DNA from: an uncultured Burkholderiales bacterium
GTDB lineage: Bacteria; Pseudomonadota; Gammaproteobacteria; Burkholderiales; Burkholderiaceae_C
Direction: 5' to 3'
Length of the DNA: 18,604 nucleotides
NCBI GenBank assembly: GCA_937927685.1
Contig: CALBSC010000069.1
Span: forward strand, 1 to 18,604
Both the position numbers and the translations under genes were made by a program. Shown here piece after piece: positions 1 to 6,824 of the stretch. The notes beneath the pieces were generated by a model. That model was not told the DNA's origin and did no database searches. It saw nothing but the letters and a program-made list of their open reading frames with translations. Position 1 is the first letter of the stretch, and each line of letters begins with the position of its first letter.

Positions 1-51
1 AGATCTACAGAGGCGAAGACACTCTTTCCCTACACGACGCTCTTCCGATCT
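1..51 (+). other. Illumina TruSeq adapter left in the assembly
   Basis: Bases 19-51 match the 33-base TruSeq read-1 adapter (it begins ACACTCTTTCCC and ends CTCTTCCGATCT). Bases 11-18 are AGGCGAAG, which I recognise as the TruSeq i5 index D505. Bases 1-10 match the preceding flow-cell segment AGATCTACAC except for a G at position 10. The order segment-index-adapter is that of a library molecule, so this is not genomic DNA. Genomic sequence starts at base 52, and any feature running into 1-51 is artificial there. Confidence 0.98.
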
Positions 52-1889
52 GGAGCCTTGGGGATGAACTGCTCGACATCCAGGCGCTCGTCGAAGCGCT
101 TGATGGTTTCGCGCAGTAGGTTGATGAGGGGTTCGGCATCAGCGCCCTGCATGCGCGCCTGCATGATTGCGCCCACCAGGTTCTGGATGATCGGCAGGAC
201 CTTGCCCCAGTTTTCCTGCTCTTCGAGCTTGTCGGGGGCTCCGGTCGTGCCGGCGCGAATCCGCATCTCGACCATCTCGAAGACCTGATCGCGCGAGAGC
301 TGCGGCCAGTCGTAGGGCTTGACCTCGACCACCATGGGCACGCCGCCCGTGTTGATCGTCTGCGGCTCGGGCGGACCCATCATCCGCTCGACTTGGGCAG
401 GGGTCAGCTCCTGCAAGAGAATCTGGGCCGCGTACTGGGCAATCTCCTGAAGCCAGTCCTCGACCTGATCGCGGAACTCGCTGGTCCGACCCGACAGCGA
501 CTGCTGCATGATCGACGCCTCGGTCGCGGTCTTGGGCTTGACCACGGTGGAGCGGGCCGCATCCTGCAAGCCCGTGACCTGCTCCCAGTCGTAGCGCACG
601 GCGCTGGTGTCGTACACCACCGGGTCAATGGCCGGGTGCTCGCGCGGCATGATGACCTGCGACAGCGGCTTGCCCTCGGTGTCCACGATCGTGATTTCGC
701 CCAGCTCACTGTCCTTGTAGCGCTTGATGCTCTTCTCGCTCACTTCAGCGGAAGCCACCCAGCCAGGCAGGCACAGGTCGCGGTGCTCGTTGAAGCGATC
801 GCGCGCCTGGTTGTGCTCTTCCTGAAGGATGGATGTCAGGTCCACCAGGCTCGGGGCCACGAACTGGCCATCGACCACCTGGTAGGGCAACAGGAAGAAC
901 GGGTACCAGCGTTCACCGGCCTTGCGCGGGGAATACGGCTCGCGCAGCCAGAAGTCGCAGCCCTCGGCCATGGTGTAGACGCGCTGGGTGTTTTTGTCCC
1001 AGATTTCGAGGATGGCGATCTGCTTGTCCTCGTCCAGCATCGCCGCGCCACTGGCGAGCCGCCCGTCCTTCTTGGGCATTTGCTGGTTGTCCTGGTACGC
1101 CTTGGCATTGGTCAACTTCATGCCATAGGTAGCCTCGGCGGTGGACTTCTTCATGGGGATGATCTGGCAGAGCCAGTCCGCATCCCGGTAGTCGAAGAAC
1201 TCGCACACCGACGGGTCGATCAGCAGGTTGTCGGTCAGCACGCGGTCGATGACCAGGCCCTCGGCCGCGACGACTTCGACCTGCTCCTTGAGCGCGGCCA
1301 TGAGCTGGCGCAGCTCTTCGAGGTTTGCTTCCTGCGCCTGGCGCTGGTCGGGATCGTCGATGTCCGCCATCAGGCGCTCGGCCTCGGCGATGTTGTCCTG
1401 GGTGTCGTTGATGCGCGCCTGGATGATCGGGTCGGTCTGCATGTCGCGCTGGTACATGACCTTCACGATGCCGAAGGACGACGTGAGCGAGCTGCGCACC
1501 GTGGCCTTGGCCCGGTCCTTCAGTCTCGCGCGCTCCAGGCAGCGATTCGTGACCGTCTCAATGGTCTTGCAGAACAGCTTGAGGTTGTCCGCCCGGTACA
1601 GGGGCGTCGCGCTGATTTCCGGGTTGCGCGCGTAGATGCTGGGCAGGATCGCGGTGATCGTGCCGTGGATCAGGTTGGCCCGGTGCTTGTAGAAGTCCTT
1701 GGCCTTGGGGTCGGCTTGCCAGTTGAAGCCGGCCACCTCGGCGCGGTTGTGGCGCACGCGCTTGTGAAACTTGTCCCAGTACGCGCGAGCGCTGGAGATT
1801 CGTTGGTTCCACTTGCGCGCCAGCTCGTCGGGCTGGGGCGTCTCACGCGAGCCGTCGGCTGCGGTCTTGTTCTGTTCGGTCATCGGCAT
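52..1889 (-). CDS. Phage portal protein, 3' end missing
   Basis: The portal forms the ring at the capsid vertex through which DNA is pumped by terminase. The call rests on size (over 610 residues), position directly after the large terminase gene, and the character of the protein: an N-terminal helical part with W, Y and R-rich segments, a coiled region near residues 165-210 rich in E, A and L, and a central PYSPRKAGERWYPFF stretch of a type common in P22-like portals. The start is the ATG at 1889, with GAGGG about 8 bases upstream; a TTG at 1895 would sit on that ribosome site. The open frame continues to base 30, but the last residues, DRKSVV, are translated adapter. The real C-terminus is unknown. 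Function is fairly sure from context, the subfamily is not. Confidence 0.8.
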
Positions 1890-1891
1890 CG

Positions 1892-3274
1892 TCAAACCCT
1901 CATGCGATAGGTGTCGTCGTCGTATTTTTTGGTTGGCTCATCCAGGTCGGCGGATATTTGTTCCTCGTCCGGACTGCGGCGGCGGCGCATCACGCCGTAG
2001 CGCGTGGCGTCCCAGGCGTGGTCCTCGGCATCGGTGTCCACGTCCTCGGGGTTGTCGTCCGATGGCGGCAGGCTGGGCACCGTCCGCAGCCAGTGCTTGC
2101 AGGTCGAAAACACCTTCAGCCGGTCCTCTGACAGCAGGCGGATGACTTCCTGCGCGCCGTTGACCCGGCTGCCCTTGGCGTTCCAGGCTTCGGCCCACTT
2201 CACCCCGCCCTCGCGGAAAATCTGGCCGATGGAGCGGTCCGCGCCGATCTTGGCGAAGATGGCCGGGTCCGCCAGGTTCAGGCGGTACTCGTAGCCCAGG
2301 CGCTCGTCGTGTTCCTCAATCGCCCTGATCTTCCTGGCCACCTTTGCCGCGTCCTCCCGGCTGCCCTCGTTGGGTTTCTCGCCAATGCCGTACAGCTCGC
2401 GCCAGATGTAGTGCACGCCATCCGGGTCCATGGCCATCCAATAGACGGCATACGGGCGGGCATAGCCCCAGTCCATGGACTTCCAGACCTTCCAGCTCGC
2501 AGGGATCGGGAAGGGCTGCACGACGTGGCGCTTGGCGTCCCAGACGCCTTCGAGGAAGCTACCGACGTGGATGTCCCAGTCGCCGTCGAGCCATGCCTTA
2601 CGGCGGTTGGGGTCCTTCAGGGCCTGGAGCGTTGCCAGGTAGTCCGGGTCATTGGCCAGCAGGACCTTGTTCTCGTAGATGCTGGAGCGGATCGCCACGC
2701 GTGGCTTCTCGCCCTCGATGCGGATGACCTGGCCGGACGGGACGCCGCCCTCGCCCAGCTTGAAGCGCTCCTTGACCGCGCGATGCCCTTTGCCGAACGG
2801 GTTGCGGGTCGCGCGCACCATGCGCGGCATGCCGGGAAAGGATGACCGGCAGGTCGAGTGCATGGCCTCGTAGAAGCCCAGGTCTCGCCAGTTGGTCAGC
2901 TCTTCAAACCCGAGCCAGGGGTACTCGTGGCCGTGGTAATTCCAGTAATCGTCCTCGCTCGCGCCATAGCGGAAGAAGAGCATTTCCCCGGTCGGCCATT
3001 CCCAGTAGTGCTCGGCCTTGTTGAACTTCGCTTCGGGGAAGAACTGGGTGAACCATCGCCTGGACTTGGCCACCACGTCCGCGAGCTGCGGATAGGTCAA
3101 GCGGAAAAGGACGCCGCGCCAGTGCTGGCCGAATCCCTTGCCCGTGTGCTGGGCGAACGTCATCAGCAGCGAGTCGGTTTTGCCGCCGCCGCGCGTGCCG
3201 TGCATCAGCGCCTCGAAGGTCGGGCACGTCAGGAACTGAAACTGCGCACCAGGCAGCGGAGCCCAGCGGGTCAA
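1892..3274 (-). CDS. terL: Terminase large subunit (packaging ATPase and nuclease)
   Basis: This is the DNA-packaging motor: an N-terminal ATPase and a C-terminal RNase H-like nuclease that cuts concatemers. Visible motifs are a Walker A loop GTRGGGKTD at residues 26-34 (K32), a Walker B-type LGFEE at 121-125 with the catalytic acidic pair, and nuclease acids at D268 (SMDWGY), D336 (ADPA) and D418/D422 (DHAWDATRYG). At 460 residues it is a normal size. The start is TTG at 3274: no ATG lies upstream of Walker A except M24, which is too close to it, while AGGAGG sits 7 bases before the TTG. The TTG overlaps the small-subunit stop (TTGA). The gene ends two bases before the portal ATG. It acts with the upstream small subunit and the downstream portal. 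Confidence 0.95.
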   Translation of the reverse strand: MTRWAPLPGAQFQFLTCPTFEALMHGTRGGGKTDSLLMTFAQHTGKGFGQHWRGVLFRLTYPQLADVVAKSRRWFTQFFPEAKFNKAEHYWEWPTGEMLFFRYGASEDDYWNYHGHEYPWLGFEELTNWRDLGFYEAMHSTCRSSFPGMPRMVRATRNPFGKGHRAVKERFKLGEGGVPSGQVIRIEGEKPRVAIRSSIYENKVLLANDPDYLATLQALKDPNRRKAWLDGDWDIHVGSFLEGVWDAKRHVVQPFPIPASWKVWKSMDWGYARPYAVYWMAMDPDGVHYIWRELYGIGEKPNEGSREDAAKVARKIRAIEEHDERLGYEYRLNLADPAIFAKIGADRSIGQIFREGGVKWAEAWNAKGSRVNGAQEVIRLLSEDRLKVFSTCKHWLRTVPSLPPSDDNPEDVDTDAEDHAWDATRYGVMRRRRSPDEEQISADLDEPTKKYDDDTYRMRV

Positions 3275-3864
3275 GCCTGGCCCTCCTGGTGCTTGGCCAT
3301 CATCTTTTCCCAGCTCGCCTCGTCCATCACGCCGGGCACCACCAGAACGCCCTTGGGAGCCTCGGGTACCAGGTCCTTGCCATTGGCCCCGGTGATTTCC
3401 TGCTTCTTGACCAGAAAGCCCTTCAGCTCGGCCAGGAAACGCAGCGCGCCCAGCTTGTCGTGGGTCTTGAGCTTCAGGCTGCCGCCCTGGGCGCTGAAGG
3501 TCTCGGCCACCTCATGCACGGCTGCCGCCTGCTCGTCGGTCAGCTCGTCGCTGGAGCGCAGCTTCACGCCCTGCGGCCCCCAGGTCATCAGGTCGCGCTG
3601 GTTGGCGAAGGCGATCTTCACCACCTCGGCGACGATCCGCTCGATCGTGACTTCGTTGGCCTCGGCCGCTTTCCCTCGAAGCTCCTGAATCCTTGCCTGA
3701 ACCTTGTCTTCGGCTGCCAGGCGGCTCGCCTTCTCGTGGACCGTCTTGTCCGTCCACTTGCGCGACTGCGGAAACGCCTGACGGTAGGCCTCGGCTTGAG
3801 ACAGTCCGGACGCGACGCCCGTGGCGAAGGCTTCCTGCTTCGGGGTCAATGGCTTGTCGCTCAT
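3271..3864 (-). CDS. terS: Terminase small subunit
   Basis: The 197-residue product should recognise the packaging site and load the large subunit. The N-terminus (LTPKQEAFATG, then SQAEAYRQAFPQSRKW) is the familiar helix-turn-helix of the terminase_2 type small subunits, in which PKQ-x-F and EAYR recur. The middle part (IERIVAEVVKIAFANQRDL) is helical and fits the oligomerisation region. I chose the ATG at 3864 because AAGGA lies 7 bases upstream and it overlaps the preceding stop as ATGA; an in-frame ATG at 3882 has a poorer site. The gene runs directly into terL through a TTGA overlap. Confidence 0.88.
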   Translation of the reverse strand: MSDKPLTPKQEAFATGVASGLSQAEAYRQAFPQSRKWTDKTVHEKASRLAAEDKVQARIQELRGKAAEANEVTIERIVAEVVKIAFANQRDLMTWGPQGVKLRSSDELTDEQAAAVHEVAETFSAQGGSLKLKTHDKLGALRFLAELKGFLVKKQEITGANGKDLVPEAPKGVLVVPGVMDEASWEKMMAKHQEGQA

Positions 3865-4271
3865 GGCTTGGTCCTTCCCCATTCCCGACTGTGCTCGTCG
3901 TAGATCAGCGCCGCCTCAATCACGACCTCGATCGGAGTCACTTCGATGATCCGGGCCGCTGCCTGCATCCCACCCATGAGCGAGCCCCGGTCCATGTCGG
4001 TGATGTCCCGGCGCTTGGCCAGGTCATCCAGGGCGTTCACGCTGGCGCGCACGATCCGCATGTCCGGCTCATCCCCGGTCCATCCCAGGTGCATCGCGCA
4101 GGCGCTGGCCACGCAGAACAGGACGGACCCATGCGCCAGCAGGCGCTCCCGATCCGCGCCGGTCAGGGCATGAATCTGGGCGGTCACGGCCTCCGCGTTC
4201 CACTTGGCGCGGGCGGCCTGCTTCACGAACGGATGGACCCCTACGGGCTTGCGTCTTGTGCGCTTCTTCAT
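3861..4271 (-). CDS. Conserved-looking phage protein of unknown function (136 aa)
   Basis: The frame is open much further upstream, but the start is most likely the ATG at 4271, which overlaps the preceding stop (ATGA) and begins MKKRTRRKPVG; upstream codons read like another gene's shadow. The N-terminus is basic, followed by helices (NAEAVTAQIHAL, REWG at the end) and a hydrophobic HGSVLFCVASACAMHLGW segment that could be a buried helix rather than a membrane span. The position just before terS suggests a role late in replication or at the start of packaging, but nothing in the sequence shows it. I do not recognise the family. Confidence 0.7.
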   Translation of the reverse strand: MKKRTRRKPVGVHPFVKQAARAKWNAEAVTAQIHALTGADRERLLAHGSVLFCVASACAMHLGWTGDEPDMRIVRASVNALDDLAKRRDITDMDRGSLMGGMQAAARIIEVTPIEVVIEAALIYDEHSREWGRTKP

Positions 4272-4471
4272 GGCTGCACCACCCTTCCATCGCGGTAATG
4301 CAGGCGCTTTCCCATCCGACTGGGCAGGTCGAGCGCTTCGGTCGCACCGGTTCGGCCAGTGAATGGGCGCAGCTCGGCTCCGTCGTAGTGCATGCCGCTC
4401 GGCACGGTGGCCGCCACGGTAGTCCGGGGGCCGGCAACGGTTGGCGTCGTGGGCTGGGTGTTCTCGCTCAT
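4268..4471 (-). CDS. Small hypothetical phage protein (67 aa)
   Basis: The start ATG at 4471 has a strong AGGAGG four bases upstream and overlaps the RusA stop (ATGA), and its own stop overlaps the next ATG, so it is very likely translated. The N-terminal third is rich in T, P and V and looks disordered. The rest (GMHYDGAELRPFTGR, then GKRLHYRDGRVVQP) looks like a short beta-rich fold. No catalytic motif, membrane segment or signal peptide is visible. Function unknown. Confidence 0.65.
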   Translation of the reverse strand: MSENTQPTTPTVAGPRTTVAATVPSGMHYDGAELRPFTGRTGATEALDLPSRMGKRLHYRDGRVVQP

Positions 4472-4833
4472 GCGGCCTCCTTTTTCGGGACCACCGAGAC
4501 CTTGACCATGCCGCCGATGTCGTCCGAGACATCGAAAGTGACCCGGAAGGCGCTGTCGTCTACCTTCAGGGCGTCGGCCAGGCCATCGAGCCCGGCCTTC
4601 ATGCTGGCGATCATGTTGTCCATGTCGCGGTTGCGCCGGTCCGGCGGGTAGAAGGTCAGATGAACTTCGGCTTCATCGGCCCCCATCAGGGTCGCGGAGG
4701 ACATGCCGGCTTTGCGGGCCTGCAACCAGCAGGCGGTGCGGTATGCCTTCTTCACCCGATGCAGCGCCATGTAGTGCATGCGCGCATTCGGGCTCAGTTC
4801 TTTGGGGGGCCAGGGTAGGACTACGGTGCTCAT
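4468..4833 (-). CDS. rusA: RusA-type Holliday junction resolvase
   Basis: RusA family nucleases cut four-way DNA junctions as dimers, resolving recombination and replication intermediates before packaging. The 121-residue protein has the family layout: an N-terminal PWPPKELSPNAR strand-turn, then the acidic core around DRRNRDMDN (D70, D72), K79, D83 and the DD pair at 92-93, matching the catalytic aspartates and lysine of RusA. The ATG at 4833 overlaps the previous stop (ATGA). Its place among small nin-region-type genes between replication and packaging is typical for lambdoid rusA, which substitutes for host RuvC or lambda Rap. Confidence 0.92.
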   Translation of the reverse strand: MSTVVLPWPPKELSPNARMHYMALHRVKKAYRTACWLQARKAGMSSATLMGADEAEVHLTFYPPDRRNRDMDNMIASMKAGLDGLADALKVDDSAFRVTFDVSDDIGGMVKVSVVPKKEAA

Positions 4834-5063
4834 GCTTCGATTTTTTGTACCGGCTCCTTCTCCGGCGGATATTTGGTCAGTAGATGCGGCTGGAGCGTCA
4901 CCAAGTCATGGCGGCCCCCGCCATCGAGGCGGACGGTCAGGCGCTGGAAGTGATCGAGCTTCGATTCCGCTCCCCGGTGCTTGACGACGGTCCCGACCCG
5001 GCCGGTCGGCGTCATCACGCGCGTGCCCACGGGAAAGTCCTCCATGTCCAGCATCCGCTTCAC
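4830..5063 (-). CDS. Small SH3-like hypothetical protein (77 aa)
   Basis: Likely start is the GTG at 5063, which overlaps the preceding stop as GTGA; in-frame ATGs at 5054 and 5045 are alternatives. The core FPVGTRVMTPTGRVGTVV, then RLTVRLDGGGRHDLVTLQPHLL, alternates short hydrophobic strands with Gly/Asp turns, as in KOW or SH3-like barrels that bind nucleic acid or protein. This fold guess is inference. The frame is open further upstream to 5201, but that part overlaps the HNH gene. It is followed directly by rusA with an ATGA overlap. Confidence 0.65.
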   Translation of the reverse strand: MKRMLDMEDFPVGTRVMTPTGRVGTVVKHRGAESKLDHFQRLTVRLDGGGRHDLVTLQPHLLTKYPPEKEPVQKIEA

Positions 5064-5329
5064 GCAACCAGCCTTTCGACGGTGCGGGCGAGCGCATCCA
5101 GCTCGTCGAGCTTTCGGATCGCCCATGCCCGGCGCTGGCCATGCAGACCCATCAGCGAGCCGGTATGACAGGACTGGCACAGGGCCACGGATGTGAACCA
5201 CTGGCCTTGCTTGATTTCGTGGCAGTCGCTGGGGCCGGGAGCGTCACAGACGGCGCACGGCAGCGACTTCACCCGCTCGATGTGGCGCTTCTCGGCGGCG
5301 GTCGGGGCCTTCTTGTTCTTCGACTGCAT
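5060..5329 (-). CDS. HNH-like zinc nuclease, possibly Ref family
   Basis: The 89-residue protein has a zinc-binding HNH layout: C25-x2-C28, C36-H37, C51-x2-C54-H55 and H63, within SLPCAVCDAP, DCHEIKQGQWF and LCQSCHTG segments. The order C-x2-C, H-x-I-x-x-G, C-x2-C-H and H-G resembles short phage nucleases related to P1 Ref, which cuts DNA at RecA filaments and raises recombination. That family assignment is from memory of the pattern and is tentative; a general HNH nuclease is the safer statement. The ATG at 5329 shares one base with the previous stop (TGATG). Confidence 0.7.
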   Translation of the reverse strand: MQSKNKKAPTAAEKRHIERVKSLPCAVCDAPGPSDCHEIKQGQWFTSVALCQSCHTGSLMGLHGQRRAWAIRKLDELDALARTVERLVA

Positions 5330-5781
5330 CAGCCCCAGCCCTCCACGATCATTTCCAGCAGGCGCTCGGCCGTGGCTTCGTCCATACCTGGCAGGATGTG
5401 GCGCAGCACCCCGTCGATGGCCAGCTCATAGAACCGGTCGAACTCGTCCTGGTCCATGGCGTCGTAGGCGATCGACTTGGGGAGCTGCATCAGCTCGCCC
5501 GTGGCCGGGTCGATGAAGGGCTCGGCGTGGCCCGTGACCAGCTTCACGGCAACCAGCGCCTTCTCGGGCGTGTCGTAGGTCTCACTGTTCTCGGCCACGA
5601 GCTGAAGCAGCGCGAAGAGCTTGCGGTGATGCTGGCCGTTGCGCGGGCGAGCCCACTCCATTCGGACCCAGGTGCCGGGCTTCATCGTCTCCAGCCGGCG
5701 GCGGAACTTCGCCCAGGCGTCCTGATCGGCCGGCGTCGATCCGCGCAGGCCCTTGTCGGTCTTGATGAGCAGGGCCTTCAT
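5329..5781 (-). CDS. DUF1367-like nin-region protein
   Basis: The 150-residue protein contains the pattern PRNGQHHRKLFALLQLVAEN followed by a TPEKALVAVKLVTGHAEP segment. I associate this with DUF1367, a phage family often found near recombination mediators such as lambda NinB/Orf. The C-terminal half (DQDEFDRFYELAIDGVLRHI) is helical. The start ATG at 5781 overlaps the previous stop (ATGA). Function is not established; position suggests a helper in phage recombination or replication. The family assignment was made without a search. Confidence 0.7.
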   Translation of the reverse strand: MKALLIKTDKGLRGSTPADQDAWAKFRRRLETMKPGTWVRMEWARPRNGQHHRKLFALLQLVAENSETYDTPEKALVAVKLVTGHAEPFIDPATGELMQLPKSIAYDAMDQDEFDRFYELAIDGVLRHILPGMDEATAERLLEMIVEGWG

Positions 5782-5987
5782 GCAGCCACCTCGAACAGGT
5801 CCAGCGTCTGGGGGTGCACCTTCTTGTCAATGCGACGGCGCTGCACAGGGAACACCAGCCCGCTCTTGCGCTGGGCCAGCGGCAACAGGCCGGCGCGCTG
5901 GGCGCACTTCGGACCGACGGGAAGGCTTCCAATCAGCACGGCGGCCTGGTCCATGGGTCGGCCGCACAGGGCGCAGTACAACTTCAT
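5778..5987 (-). CDS. Small zinc-ribbon-like protein (69 aa)
   Basis: The N-terminus MKLYCALCGRPM holds a C-x2-C knuckle (C5, C8), and the following GPKCAQRAGLLPL supplies a third cysteine (C28), the arrangement seen in short NinF-like or 'GP-x-CA' phage proteins that probably bind one zinc ion. The second half is basic (QRRRIDKKVHPQTLDLF) and may touch nucleic acid. The ATG at 5987 overlaps an upstream TGA (ATGA), and its stop overlaps the next gene. Role unknown. Confidence 0.68.
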   Translation of the reverse strand: MKLYCALCGRPMDQAAVLIGSLPVGPKCAQRAGLLPLAQRKSGLVFPVQRRRIDKKVHPQTLDLFEVAA

Positions 5988-6034
5988 GGCAGCACCCCCA
6001 CTGCCAGGCCGAAGGCGATTTCCTGCTCGCTCAA
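5984..6034 (-). CDS. Possible 16-codon ORF linking two overlapping genes
   Basis: Between the stop at 6031 and the start at 5987 a TTG-initiated frame of 16 codons (LSEQEIAFGLAVGVLP) fits exactly. Its TTG overlaps the upstream stop as TTGA, and its TGA overlaps the downstream ATG as ATGA; GGAG lies 8 bases before the TTG. It may be a translational relay with no functional peptide, or chance. Its only support is geometry. Confidence 0.3.
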   Translation of the reverse strand: MSEQEIAFGLAVGVLP

Positions 6035-6258
6035 CGGCGTTTCTCCAGCATCTGGCGCGCGCGCTCCGTCACGTCGGCCGGGCCAAACGTAGGAGCAAAG
6101 CGGGCGATGTTCCGCTTGACCACGCCCATCATTGCCGCCGCTGCCTGCCGATTCGGGTAGGTGCTGGCCACCAGGCGTGCGCAGCACTCCAGGCACTGCA
6201 TCCGGTAGTGCCCACCAGGCGGCCGTTGCCTCGATGACTCGCACGCCGGGCATGTCAC
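6031..6258 (-). CDS. Small zinc-finger protein (75 aa)
   Basis: Two cysteine knuckles, TCPACES (C3, C6) and QCLECCARLV (C22, C25, C26), form a zinc ribbon at the N-terminus. The remaining part is a basic helical region (NRQAAAAMMGVVKRNIARFAP, in which R and K line one side). The start is GTG at 6258, which overlaps the stop of the preceding gene as GTGA. A competing frame from 5984 to 6253 lacks the zinc pattern and reads as a shadow. It probably binds DNA or RNA; no family name can be given. Confidence 0.72.
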   Translation of the reverse strand: MTCPACESSRQRPPGGHYRMQCLECCARLVASTYPNRQAAAAMMGVVKRNIARFAPTFGPADVTERARQMLEKRR

Positions 6259-6824
6259 GCGATCCCCTTGGACATGGCCATGCGCTGGCGCAGGCCCTCG
6301 ATCAGCTCGCGGACCTTCTCCGGGTTCGCGGTCGCCTGGCCAGGTGCAGGCAGCGCCTCCATGCGCGGCGGTACCGGCGGCAGTTCACCCTTGGCCAGTT
6401 GCTCGTCCAGGATGCGGGTCCAGCGCGCCTTCGCGCGGTCCCAGCTCGCCTGCCGCAGCTCCCATGAGCCGAACTCCACGGCGGCCCAGTAAATCGCCGG
6501 CTTGCTCCAGGTGTCCGTGCCGTTGTCGCGCTGGCGCATCTGCTTCACGGCCTCGATGAACGCGGCTTCGTGATCCACGGGCGGGCGGCACAGCAGCAGG
6601 AATTCGGGCAGCGTCGGCGGCCAGACGCGCGACATGCAGGCGGAAAGCCCCCGCTGCACTTCTTCCTTGGAGTACCCAGCCAGCGCCATCGACCAGACGG
6701 CCTTCATTTCGCCGAGCGTCACGCCCCGCCACTGGTCGGTGAACTTCTGCCCGTAGACGACCATCAGGAACTTCAGCAGCTCCTTCGCACCGTCCTCGGT
6801 CGGTTGCCATGTCGTGAGGTTCAT
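6255..6824 (-). CDS. Probable phage replication protein, P-like (helicase loader)
   Basis: The 189-residue product follows the O-like gene with an ATGA overlap, the position of lambda P, which recruits the host replicative helicase to the origin. The sequence shows a helical N-terminal domain (LLKFLMVVYGQKFTDQW, GVTLGEMKAVWSMALAGY, then SRVWPPTLPEFLLLC), a pattern I associate with phage P-like proteins in which an L-x-E-F-L segment after a W-P pair recurs. The C-terminal part is proline-rich (PPVPPRMEALPAPGQ) and ends in a helix. No ATPase motif is visible, so it is not a DnaC-type AAA+ loader. The role is inferred mostly from position. Confidence 0.6.
   Translation of the reverse strand: MNLTTWQPTEDGAKELLKFLMVVYGQKFTDQWRGVTLGEMKAVWSMALAGYSKEEVQRGLSACMSRVWPPTLPEFLLLCRPPVDHEAAFIEAVKQMRQRDNGTDTWSKPAIYWAAVEFGSWELRQASWDRAKARWTRILDEQLAKGELPPVPPRMEALPAPGQATANPEKVRELIEGLRQRMAMSKGIA

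Noticed and set aside
30..51. Portal frame extending to base 30 with C-terminal DRKSVV
   Set aside because: These codons are translated Illumina adapter; the gene is simply cut by the contig end.
393..1910. Long plus-strand frame of about 505 codons opposite the portal gene
   Set aside because: It is antisense to a well-supported gene in GC-rich DNA, has biased L/V/G/H-rich composition typical of a shadow, and no ribosome site or neighbours on that strand.
5984..6253. Minus-strand frame of 89 codons in place of the zinc-finger gene
   Set aside because: The overlapping frame 6031-6258 has two cysteine knuckles and a GTGA overlap, while this one is P/G/A/R-rich without motifs; only its last 16 codons may matter.
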